Made by a program: the position numbers and the translations under genes
In this document: positions 28,107-35,891 of the stretch, one piece after another
How positions within the stretch are numbered: position 1 is the first letter of the stretch
Layout: each line of letters begins with the position of its first letter
Source: an uncultured Bacteroidales bacterium
GTDB taxonomy: Bacteria > Bacteroidota > Bacteroidia > Bacteroidales > UBA932
Assembly (NCBI GenBank): GCA_944322715.1
Contig: CALUPT010000012.1
Location: 1 to 64,000, forward strand
Direction: 5' to 3'
Length of the DNA stretch: 64,000 bases
The notes under the pieces: generated by a model
Database searches by the model: none
What the model was told of the DNA's origin: nothing
The model's input: only the letters and a program-made list of their open reading frames with translations

Positions 28107-29009
28107 CTATTCCGCCATCTCTGACGGTTCTATATGTATCGATATCTGGGTCTCCTTGCCGAACCTGTCCTTCAGCCTGACCTCCACCGCAGTCGCTATC
28201 TCATGTGCCTGCTCGACCGTGATATGGGGGTCCACTACCATGTGAGCCTCTATCAAGATGGAAATTCCGCTGCGTCTGGTCTTCAGCTCATGCAGATCCC
28301 GGACTCCATCTACGGAAAGGGCGGTCTCGACAATCTCCTTTTCGGTATTCACCGGCAAAGAGCCATCCAGCAGCTCCTTGAGGGAAGGTCCGGCCATCTT
28401 GACAGCCACGACGAATATGGCTATGCTGATACAGCAGCACACAAGAGGATCGAGGATGACCCATTTGTCCCCGAGGAAGATGGCTCCGGCTATACCGACA
28501 AGCGACCCGACGGAAGAAAACGCATCCGAGCGGTGGTGCCATGCGTTCGCCACCACAGCCGGGCTGTCGGTCCTCTTCCCGACCGCGATGGTATATCTGT
28601 ACAGCACCTCCTTGGCCACTATCGACACAAAGGCCGCCGCGAGGGCCACATAACCGGGCACAGGGATAGTGCCGCCGTTGAGGACACTGGTGATGGACTT
28701 CATCCCGGAGGCCAGCATCTGCGCAGCCACCACTATAAGGATCAGGCTTACAATCAGCGATGCCAAAGTCTCGAACTTGCCGTGGCCGAACTCGTGGTCC
28801 CTGTCCTTTCCCTTGGATGAGACACGGACAAAGGCTATAACGACAATGTCGCTGAGCAGATCGGACAGGGAATGCACGCCGTCCGCTATCATGGCGGCAC
28901 TCCTTCCGAACACTCCTGCGGCTATCTTCCCCGCCGACAGGACGATATTGACAACCAGTCCCGCCAACGTGACCTTCATAATCTTCTTTTCTCTCAAACT
29001 TGCTTCCAT
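28107..29009 (-). CDS. Cation diffusion facilitator metal exporter
   Basis: This 300-residue inner-membrane protein uses proton exchange to move divalent metal ions out of the cytoplasm. The two HxxxD-type metal sites are AAMIADGVHSLSDLLSD near residues 39-55 and NAWHHRSDAFSSVGSL near 154-169, within six membrane segments. The C-terminal cytoplasmic domain (about 205-300) is the dimerisation ferredoxin-like fold, with a MAE end. The metal (zinc, iron or manganese) cannot be told. It lies between rsmD and the DUF4861 gene. Confidence 0.94.
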   Translation of the reverse strand: MEASLREKKIMKVTLAGLVVNIVLSAGKIAAGVFGRSAAMIADGVHSLSDLLSDIVVIAFVRVSSKGKDRDHEFGHGKFETLASLIVSLILIVVAAQMLASGMKSITSVLNGGTIPVPGYVALAAAFVSIVAKEVLYRYTIAVGKRTDSPAVVANAWHHRSDAFSSVGSLVGIAGAIFLGDKWVILDPLVCCCISIAIFVVAVKMAGPSLKELLDGSLPVNTEKEIVETALSVDGVRDLHELKTRRSGISILIEAHMVVDPHITVEQAHEIATAVEVRLKDRFGKETQISIHIEPSEMAE

Positions 29010-29054
29010 AACCGTTACACTATCAATATCGGAAAATCCACGGGCGGGGCAGGT

Positions 29055-29597
29055 TCACTCGCCAGGCTGCCTGAAGAAAGAGAAATGCACATTGCCGTAT
29101 TTCCTTTCCTTGACAAAACCCGCAACGGAAGCGAAGGAATGCTCCCCGGAATGTTCCAGAATAAAATAGCAGCCGGGATAGGGCAGCCCCTTCGACAGGA
29201 CCCTCTCCGGAAGGGTGTCCACGCCTTCGAGGGCATACGGAGGATCGGCAAACACTATGTCGTAACGTTCCCGGCAGATATCGATGAAATCGAATACATT
29301 ATGTCTGACGACAGTGACGTTGTCAAGACCCAACCTGCGGGCCTGCCGGCTGATGAACACGGCATTCTTCGGCTGCATCTCCACGCAATGTATTCTGCCG
29401 GCCCCTCTTGAAGCGAACTCGAACGATATGGCTCCCGTACCGCCGAACAGATCCAGGACTGCAAGGCCGGAAAAGTCATACTCGTTGTCGAGGATATTGA
29501 ACAGTCCCTCCCTTGCGAAATCCGTAGTCGGCCTCGCACCGTATCCGGCCGGGGGATCAATGGCCTTGCCCTTCAGTCTTCCGCCTATTATCCTCAT
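29055..29597 (-). CDS. rsmD: 16S rRNA (guanine(966)-N2)-methyltransferase
   Basis: This 180-residue enzyme methylates G966 of 16S rRNA. The family N-terminus is MRIIGGRLKGKAIDPPAGYGARPTTD (split over residues 1-26), the SAM motif is VLDLFGGTGAISFEFASRGA, and the catalytic motif is IVFADPPYALEG near residue 114. Its start overlaps the end of the DUF3822 gene by four bases, so the two are coupled. Confidence 0.95.
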   Translation of the reverse strand: MRIIGGRLKGKAIDPPAGYGARPTTDFAREGLFNILDNEYDFSGLAVLDLFGGTGAISFEFASRGAGRIHCVEMQPKNAVFISRQARRLGLDNVTVVRHNVFDFIDICRERYDIVFADPPYALEGVDTLPERVLSKGLPYPGCYFILEHSGEHSFASVAGFVKERKYGNVHFSFFRQPGE

Positions 29598-30106
29598 GGC
29601 TTTTCCACCGACTTGAAATATCTGTAGAGGGACATCTCCTGTTCGGAGTCTAAAGGAGTGTCGAAATATACCGCCGACATTTCAGGATTTATCTGCAGTT
29701 TCCCCAGAGCCATGAACAGGAAATATTCTGCCGTAGTAAAATCCATGGCCTGGAACGAATTGCAGAGCCTCAGTTCCGAATCCTCCGCAACGACAAGATA
29801 CAAGACCCCGTCACGGTACGCCGCCGCAATCCTGTTGTGATCCTGCAGAGCGGCAGCCATTTCAAGCAGACGATACAGTTCAGGCAAAGCCTCCGACCCC
29901 TGCGGATGGGCATATATCAGCACCGCTCCGTACCACGGCACCGGCACGGAAGACACTCCGTATTCTTCAGGGACATTCGCCGTCTCTACAAGCATTGCCC
30001 TCGCCGAGGACGGTTCGAAGAACTGCTCAGGGACGAGGGCACATCTGCTTGTAAACAATATATTGCTACTCCCAGTTTCCGGCATTGTTGTTAGGAGCAG
30101 TGACAC
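29594..30106 (-). CDS. DUF3822 family protein, short form
   Basis: This 170-residue protein shows the pattern of the DUF3822 family, which in Bacteroidetes is commonly next to rsmD. ILFTSRCALVPEQFFEP and AAYRDGVLYLVVAEDSEL, then NSFQAMDFTTAEYFLFMALGKL, are the recognisable segments. Family members are usually about 250-270 residues, so the N-terminal third is missing here. The start is uncertain: 30106 overlaps the upstream gene by 41 bases, and 30085 is an alternative. The function is unknown. Confidence 0.65.
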   Translation of the reverse strand: MSLLLTTMPETGSSNILFTSRCALVPEQFFEPSSARAMLVETANVPEEYGVSSVPVPWYGAVLIYAHPQGSEALPELYRLLEMAAALQDHNRIAAAYRDGVLYLVVAEDSELRLCNSFQAMDFTTAEYFLFMALGKLQINPEMSAVYFDTPLDSEQEMSLYRYFKSVEKP

Positions 30107-30746
30107 TTCCGACTTTCAGACCCGGATACCTTCCGGTATCTTCCCTCTCGGCATCCAGATTGATCCTGAGCTGGTTGTCAAGACCTTTCAGGAGAGCCCT
30201 GTACGGCATGCTGGCCTCGAACAGAGGTACATCCACGCCGGACACCTTCTTGACGGTAGACTCCATGATTATGGAATCGCCGCAGAAAGGAATGAAGGCG
30301 AGGGAATCGACGCAGAAGTCAGGACGGCTGTTGAACAGGGTATCCCTCACAGGAATATCGTTCTCGATGGAAAATACGAGATGCTCGCCCTTGAGATAGA
30401 GTTCGTACATCTGCTGAGGGGTTATCCTCGGATTGCGTCTCTTGAGCCTGTCAGTATTGACAACGGCAAGAGAGTCATCGTTGGAACCGATCTGCAACAC
30501 GACCCTGATGTCTCCTGTGTTGTAGAAGTTCTTCAGCGAATCGATTGAAGAAGTGAAGTGACCTGTCTCGGTCTTGTAGGCCTCCTGGAGAGTACGGAGA
30601 TCCTTCAGACGCTGGATGGCAACCCCTTCGCGGTACTCCTTCTGCTCGTTGAACCTCACAGGCTGCATTACGCTCTCCACAATAAGATAGACCAGCCCTA
30701 TAATAACTAAAGGGAGGATCAGATAGGAAAAAAGTTTCTTGACCAT
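30066..30746 (-). CDS. Conserved membrane-anchored protein of unknown function
   Basis: This 226-residue protein has one N-terminal membrane segment (about residues 6-26) and a periplasmic domain of about 195 residues. A helical stretch EQKEYREGVAIQRLKDLRTLQEAYKTE (about 34-60) resembles the start of small pseudopilin-like or coiled domains, and the remainder is mixed alpha/beta. I do not recognise a named family. It heads the run that goes on to DUF3822, rsmD, CDF, DUF4861 and ybaK. Confidence 0.75.
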   Translation of the reverse strand: MVKKLFSYLILPLVIIGLVYLIVESVMQPVRFNEQKEYREGVAIQRLKDLRTLQEAYKTETGHFTSSIDSLKNFYNTGDIRVVLQIGSNDDSLAVVNTDRLKRRNPRITPQQMYELYLKGEHLVFSIENDIPVRDTLFNSRPDFCVDSLAFIPFCGDSIIMESTVKKVSGVDVPLFEASMPYRALLKGLDNQLRINLDAEREDTGRYPGLKVGSVTAPNNNAGNWE

Positions 30747-30781
30747 TTATATTACGTATTTTATTTATTCCAAATTCCGGA

Positions 30782-30789
30782 CAAAGTTA
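30782..30789 (-). promoter_or_regulatory. Probable -7 element for the leftward rsmD-containing run
   Basis: TAACTTTG on the minus strand matches TAnnTTTG, 36 bases before the start at 30746. ATTG at 30810-30813 could act as a weak -33 box with a 20-base spacer. Confidence 0.4.
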
Positions 30790-30821
30790 AAAATTTGATT
30801 TATCAAATGCAATATAATTTG

Positions 30822-30829
30822 TAATTTTG
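30822..30829 (+). promoter_or_regulatory. Probable -7 element for nrnA
   Basis: TAATTTTG matches TAnnTTTG, 24 bases before the nrnA start. The nearest TTTG (30794-30797) is 24 bases away, a little too far. Confidence 0.4.
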
Positions 30830-30852
30830 CGACCTAAATAAACCGGAATCGC

Positions 30853-31899
30853 ATGGAAGCGCTCAACAGAAGCGACATAGAGTCATTTGACAGGAATATG
30901 GCAGAAGCGCGGTGCATCACTGCCGTCGTGCATACGCACCCTGACGGGGATGCCATCGGAAGCGGGACGGCACTGCTCGGATACCTTTCCGCCCACGGCA
31001 AGGATGCCGTGCTCATCCTTCCTGACAGGTATCCTGCAGCCCTCGAATTCCTGATCGGAGGAGAGATGGAAAAGAGGGTCATTGTCGCCGAAGACTCCAT
31101 GGCGGAAGCGGAAAGGAGGCTCAGGTCGAGCGATCTGATAATCTGTCTCGACTTCAACAGTTTCTCCAGGGCAGGAGACCTTGAAGAATGCCTCTCGTCC
31201 GTGCAGTCCGGGAAAATCCTGATCGACCATCATCTGAATCCCGACCGGAAATGTTTCAGCCTGTGCTTTACAGAGACGGAGACATCGTCCACGGCGGAAC
31301 TGCTCTACCACATACTCATGGAAATGCCGGATATCCGTCACGATGCGGGCAGACTCCCGGCCATTACGGCAACGGCCCTGATGACAGGCATGACAACGGA
31401 CACCAACAATTTCGCCAATTCCGTATTTCCCACGACACTGGCAATGGCGTCTTCCCTGCTCGGGGCAGGGGTCGACAGGGATTTCATCCTCGACAATATC
31501 TTCAACAGCTATAAGGAGTCCCGCATCAGACTGATGGGATACCTCCTCGACCGCTGTCTGCACATAACGGACGATGGCGTCGCATACATGATACTCGAAA
31601 AAAACGCCATCTCGAAGTTCGGCATCCAGGACGGGGACACGGAAGGTTTCGTGAACATACCGCTCGCCATCGGCAGAGTGAGAATGAGCATCTTCCTCAA
31701 ACAGGACAAGGACAGGTTCAGGGTATCGGTCCGGTCGAAGAAAGGCACCTCCGCAAACCTGTGCGCGGCGGAATTCTTCAACGGAGGAGGACACGAACTG
31801 GCCTCCGGAGGCAAACTGATGATACCAGATGATGTCGCAGACGCAGCCGAAGCGGCGGCATATATAGAAAGAGTGACACGCATATTCTTCAACAGATGA
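30853..31899 (+). CDS. nrnA: DHH-family phosphoesterase (NrnA-like)
   Basis: This 348-residue cytoplasmic enzyme belongs to the DHH-DHHA1 family that degrades very short RNAs, pAp or cyclic dinucleotide products. Motifs are VVHTHPDGDAIGSGTALLGY near residues 26-45, LIICLDFN near 97, KILIDHHLNPD with the DHH triad near 122, GMTTDTNNF near 181, and the DHHA1 FFNGGGHELASGG near 310. The exact substrate cannot be chosen between nanoRNA, pAp and pGpG. It overlaps the following FKBP-like gene by four bases. Confidence 0.92.
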   Translation: MEALNRSDIESFDRNMAEARCITAVVHTHPDGDAIGSGTALLGYLSAHGKDAVLILPDRYPAALEFLIGGEMEKRVIVAEDSMAEAERRLRSSDLIICLDFNSFSRAGDLEECLSSVQSGKILIDHHLNPDRKCFSLCFTETETSSTAELLYHILMEMPDIRHDAGRLPAITATALMTGMTTDTNNFANSVFPTTLAMASSLLGAGVDRDFILDNIFNSYKESRIRLMGYLLDRCLHITDDGVAYMILEKNAISKFGIQDGDTEGFVNIPLAIGRVRMSIFLKQDKDRFRVSVRSKKGTSANLCAAEFFNGGGHELASGGKLMIPDDVADAAEAAAYIERVTRIFFNR

Positions 31900-32663
31900 A
31901 AAGGACATACGCCATACAACGTATTCATATCCCTGCGTGGCTTGCCGCAGCCATTATGGCGGCAGCATGCACCAGCCAGAGCATGGAAACGACATTCAAC
32001 AATCAGGAAGGGGACATCGCCGACTACGCCGGAAGCATACGGTTCACCGAATGCGAGTTCATACAGGATAAGGAAAACCCGGAATTCAACGAGGACGGGT
32101 CGCCGAAAATTGTCAGGTCCGAAATACGCACCTTTTCCCCGACCGTGACGCACAACGGAGGAGCGACCAGACTCACCATCATCGATGGCGAAGGCTCTCC
32201 CCTGAAAGATTCGGGCTCCGCCACAATATATTTCGCGGGATATGTGTTCGAATCGGGTCCCGATGAGACGGACATCGCCGTCACGGACATAGATGGGACA
32301 GGCGAAACATGGCTTCTGTCCACACCATACACTTCATTCACAGTCAGTTCGTCTGAGGCTGGAGTGACTATAGGGGGATCCGGCTCCGCAAGAGGGCTTA
32401 CGCTTTTCGCGACAAACCATTATGCGACGGCAGCGCTGTCGGGATGGTCCCTGTCCCAGGGCGACTTCAGTCCGCTGACAGTGGATCTCGGGAGCGGTGA
32501 CCTTGTGGAAGGTCTGCAGGCAGGACTTCCGGGAGTGAGGGCAGGAGAGGTATGCGACATACTTTTTTCCGGGAGATACGGACTCGGGAAAAAGCCGTTA
32601 GGCACGGTTCCTGCAAACTCGGCCCTGCTCTACAGAATATGGGTAGTGAGCATATCGGAATAA
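31896..32663 (+). CDS. FKBP-like lipoprotein with a degenerate isomerase domain
   Basis: This 255-residue protein has a lipoprotein signal ending in AACTSQ near residue 25. The C-terminal half reads as an FKBP peptidyl-prolyl isomerase domain: SGSATIYFAGYVFESG, then DLVEGLQAGLPGVRAGE, CDILFSGRYGLGKKPLG and the end TVPANSALLYRIWVVSI. Several usual active-site aromatic residues are changed, so catalysis is doubtful. Its ATG overlaps the nrnA stop by four bases and it precedes a second FKBP lipoprotein by 29 bases. It is probably held at the outer membrane. Confidence 0.8.
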   Translation: MKRTYAIQRIHIPAWLAAAIMAAACTSQSMETTFNNQEGDIADYAGSIRFTECEFIQDKENPEFNEDGSPKIVRSEIRTFSPTVTHNGGATRLTIIDGEGSPLKDSGSATIYFAGYVFESGPDETDIAVTDIDGTGETWLLSTPYTSFTVSSSEAGVTIGGSGSARGLTLFATNHYATAALSGWSLSQGDFSPLTVDLGSGDLVEGLQAGLPGVRAGEVCDILFSGRYGLGKKPLGTVPANSALLYRIWVVSISE

Positions 32664-32667
32664 TTCT

Positions 32668-32675
32668 TATATTTG
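32668..32675 (+). promoter_or_regulatory. Possible internal -7 element before the second FKBP gene
   Basis: TATATTTG matches TAnnTTTG, 17 bases before the start at 32693 and just after the preceding stop codon. No -33 box is evident. Confidence 0.3.
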
Positions 32676-32692
32676 CAGATTGAACAGAAAAG

Positions 32693-33877
32693 ATGGGGAT
32701 GAGAAGAACAATCACGGCGACAGCCATTTCAGCGGCAGTTTTGCTTGCAGTTTCCTGTGCCAAGGAGCGCGGGACCTCGACCAACGAGGATGCCAGAAGA
32801 TATTTTGAAGCATGGGTAGCGGTCCAGAGCAAGGCACATCCGGAATACATGTGGGAAAAGGCCGGCAGCGGTATCTATATCCTGGAAGACAGCCAGGTAG
32901 AAAACGGTGAGGTTGTGACCGACAAGGCATACGTCATGGTAGAATATACCTGCACCGATCTCGACGGCAATGTAATCGGCACCAGTCACGAAGACCTTTC
33001 GCACAAGACCGGGATCAACTATGACAAGTCATACTACTACGGGCCGGCGACCTGGACCAACAGCGATGCCGCACTGAATGTCGGAGTGAGGGATATCATC
33101 TCCGGCATGACAATAGGCGGCACGAGAAAGGCCGTCGTACCATCGTGGCTCGCCACAAGCACCAGATACGCCACGGAAGAAGAGTTCATCGCCAATGTCA
33201 CCGATGGTTCTGACTACATTTATGAAATAAAGATCGCCGATGCCACCGATGACATCCTGAACTACCAGTGCGATGAGATGGACCGCTACTGGAAACAGAA
33301 CATACAGGGACTTGATCCGGATTCCGACGGCGCCGCAGAAAATGCGCCCTATACCGGCCCTGACGGTGTACAGTACCAGGAATGCTGGGACACTTCCTAC
33401 ACGGGTTTCCTGTTCAGGCAGTACTTCAACACGCTTGAAACAGGAGAAGATGGGAGTCCTGTAATGACATTCGAGAAGGATTCCACCATTCTGATAAACT
33501 ATACCGGCCGCAGGCTCGACGGACAGGTGTTCGACACCACGATAGCCGACACTGCCAAAGTCCACAATATCTACAACCCGGCCAAGACATACGCACCGGT
33601 GGAGGTAAAATGGTCCAACGACTCCACCGCCATCACCCTTGGAGAGTCCGGCGACCTGATCAACGGGTTCAAGTCCATGCTGAAACACCTGCATAACGAA
33701 GAAGCCGGCACGGACAATGAAGGGAAACCGGTGGAAGGATTCTCGGCAGGAGAAACCGCCACTGCGATATTCTATTCGAGCCTCGGATACGGATACAGCG
33801 GAAGCGGTTCCGCAATTCCGGGATACGCCCCTCTCAGGTTTGACATTACCGTTGTCAAAGAGGAGGAGGAAGAATAA
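32693..33877 (+). CDS. FKBP-type peptidyl-prolyl isomerase lipoprotein, two domains
   Basis: This 394-residue lipoprotein (lipobox LLAVSCAKE) holds two FKBP-like domains. The first spans about residues 75-185 (VMVEYTCTDLDGNVIGTS, then VGVRDIISGMTIGGTRKAVVP). The second spans about 260-390 (ILINYTGRRLDGQVFDTT, LINGFKSMLKHL, SSLGYGYSGSGSAIPGYAPLRFDITVV). The second retains the best match to an active FKBP (YTGRRLDGQVFDT). Such proteins fold exported proteins at prolyl bonds. Its TAA stop overlaps the MATE start by one base. Confidence 0.88.
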   Translation: MGMRRTITATAISAAVLLAVSCAKERGTSTNEDARRYFEAWVAVQSKAHPEYMWEKAGSGIYILEDSQVENGEVVTDKAYVMVEYTCTDLDGNVIGTSHEDLSHKTGINYDKSYYYGPATWTNSDAALNVGVRDIISGMTIGGTRKAVVPSWLATSTRYATEEEFIANVTDGSDYIYEIKIADATDDILNYQCDEMDRYWKQNIQGLDPDSDGAAENAPYTGPDGVQYQECWDTSYTGFLFRQYFNTLETGEDGSPVMTFEKDSTILINYTGRRLDGQVFDTTIADTAKVHNIYNPAKTYAPVEVKWSNDSTAITLGESGDLINGFKSMLKHLHNEEAGTDNEGKPVEGFSAGETATAIFYSSLGYGYSGSGSAIPGYAPLRFDITVVKEEEEE

Positions 33878-35265
33878 TGGCGGAAAGAAGCGCAGTCCCG
33901 GTAGAACTCGGGACGGAACCGATAGGCAGACTGCTCAAGGAATATGCCCTCCCCGCCATCATTGCAATGACGGCGTCATCGCTGTACAACATGATCGACA
34001 GCATATTCATCGGGCAGGGAGTGGGAGCGATGGCGATCTCCGGACTTGCAGTCACATTCCCCCTGATGAACCTTTCCACCGCATTCGGCACGCTGGTGGG
34101 AATAGGAGGGTCTACCATCCTGTCCATCCTGCTGGGACAGAAAAACTATACGGCTGCCAACAAGGTGCTGAACAATATCGTCACGCTGAACATCATCATC
34201 GGATTCCTGTTCATGATGGTGGCGCTCATCTTCCTCGACCCGATACTTTTCTTTTTCGGGGCGAGCGAAAACACGATAGGATACGCGAGGGAATACATGC
34301 AGATCATCCTGTACGGGAATATCATATCCCATGTCTTCTTCGGACTGAACGGCGCACTGAGGGCATCTGGCAGTCCGAGAAAGGCAATGAACCTGACCCT
34401 GCTGTCCGTAACGCTCAACATCGTTCTGGCTCCAGTATTCATATTCTGGTTCGGCATGGGAATCCGCGGGGCGGCCCTCGCTACGGTGATAGCCCAGACG
34501 GTATCGCTCGTATTCTCACTGTCGCATTTCAGCGACACGAGACGGGCGGTCCATTTCGAGAAAGGCATCATAAGGTTAGACTGGAGAATCGCCAAAGACT
34601 CCTTTGCGATAGGATTCGGACCGTTTCTCATGAACACGGCCGCCTGCCTGGTCACGCTTTTCATCAACCAGCAGTTCCGGAAATACAGCGGAGACATCGG
34701 AATCGGCGCATACGGCATCGACAACAGGCTCACGTTCATCTTCGTCATGATCTGTTCCGGACTCAACCAGGGCATGCAGCCGATTGCCGGATACAACTAC
34801 GGGGCAAGGAAATACAGCAGGGTCAAGGAAGTGTACAGGAAGGCGGTAATCTACGCAACCATCGTCACTACCCTGTGCTTCATAGTCTCGGTATTCTTCC
34901 CTGATGCAGTGACAAGAATCTTTACCACGGACGAAAGTCTTCTGGCAACGGCCAACCACGGGCTGAGGATAATGAATCTGGTATTCCCGTTCGTAGGATT
35001 CCAGATAGTGTCCACCAACCTCTTCCAGTGCCTCGGCATGGTGCAGAAATCCATCTTCCTTTCCCTGTCGAGACAGATCCTGTGCCTGCTGCCGGTACTG
35101 TACCTGCTGCCGCTTGCCCTGGAAGCAGATGGGATATGGTGGAGTTTCCCTATAAGCGATGCCTTTGCATCGATAATGACCGTAATACTGATCATCAGGC
35201 TGATGAAGAAACTCGGCAGGCTGAATGATGGTGACGAACCGACGATACTCGGAAGCAAAATATAG
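33877..35265 (+). CDS. MATE-family efflux transporter
   Basis: This 462-residue inner-membrane protein has twelve hydrophobic segments and the two-lobed MATE pattern: ALPAIIAMTASSLYNMIDSIFIGQGVG near residues 24-50 and, in the second lobe, IGAYGIDNRLTFIFVMICSGLNQGMQPIAGYNYGA near 274-308. MATE proteins export cationic drugs or metabolites with sodium or protons. It starts on the last base of the preceding stop codon and is followed by the cytidylate-kinase-like gene after 11 bases. Confidence 0.95.
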   Translation: MAERSAVPVELGTEPIGRLLKEYALPAIIAMTASSLYNMIDSIFIGQGVGAMAISGLAVTFPLMNLSTAFGTLVGIGGSTILSILLGQKNYTAANKVLNNIVTLNIIIGFLFMMVALIFLDPILFFFGASENTIGYAREYMQIILYGNIISHVFFGLNGALRASGSPRKAMNLTLLSVTLNIVLAPVFIFWFGMGIRGAALATVIAQTVSLVFSLSHFSDTRRAVHFEKGIIRLDWRIAKDSFAIGFGPFLMNTAACLVTLFINQQFRKYSGDIGIGAYGIDNRLTFIFVMICSGLNQGMQPIAGYNYGARKYSRVKEVYRKAVIYATIVTTLCFIVSVFFPDAVTRIFTTDESLLATANHGLRIMNLVFPFVGFQIVSTNLFQCLGMVQKSIFLSLSRQILCLLPVLYLLPLALEADGIWWSFPISDAFASIMTVILIIRLMKKLGRLNDGDEPTILGSKI

Positions 35266-35276
35266 GAGGACCATAT

Positions 35277-35888
35277 ATGAAAGGACTGATAATCAATGTC
35301 GGAAGACAGTTCGGGAGCGGAGGGAAACTCGTGGCTCTCGAGATCGGACGCCAGCTCGGCATACAGGTCTATGACAACGAACTCATCTCCAAGGCCGCCG
35401 AAGCGAGCGGATTCAGTCCGGACCTGTTCATGAAGAACGATGAGAAACGAAGCATTTTTTCCTTCTCTTCCTTTTTCTCTCCCCAGGGATTCGGACAGAT
35501 GGGCAACTGCATCGATGAGAGCGCCCTGTTCAAGATCCAGAGCAATGTCATCAAGGACATAGCCGAACACGAATCCGCAGTGATTGTCGGCAGATGTGCG
35601 GACTATATCCTCAGGGACAGGGGATTCACCCTGGATGTATTCATCACCGCCCCTCTCGGGGACAGGATCCGCCGGGTTGCGGACAGAATGAAACTTTCCG
35701 ATGACAAGGCGGAAGACATCATCCACAGCAACGACCGCAAAAGGGAGACCTACTACAACTACTTCACTTTCGGCAACTGGGGGGTAGCATCCAACTACGA
35801 CCTCTGCGTTGACTCCTCTATCCTCGGCATAGAAAAGACAGCGGAATATATCATAGAATTTGCCCGCAGGGCCGGAAAACTGGCTTAG
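35277..35888 (+). CDS. Cytidylate-kinase-like family protein
   Basis: This 203-residue protein belongs to the Cytidylate_kin2 family, distinct from the housekeeping Cmk. The P-loop is GRQFGSGGKLVALEIGRQLG near residues 9-28, followed by YDNELISKAAE; the lid and substrate side has VIVGRCADYILRDRG near 104. The family's substrate is unproven. It lies between a MATE transporter and a serine hydrolase with gaps of 11 and 3 bases, so co-expression is likely. Confidence 0.88.
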   Translation: MKGLIINVGRQFGSGGKLVALEIGRQLGIQVYDNELISKAAEASGFSPDLFMKNDEKRSIFSFSSFFSPQGFGQMGNCIDESALFKIQSNVIKDIAEHESAVIVGRCADYILRDRGFTLDVFITAPLGDRIRRVADRMKLSDDKAEDIIHSNDRKRETYYNYFTFGNWGVASNYDLCVDSSILGIEKTAEYIIEFARRAGKLA

Positions 35889-35891
35889 GGG

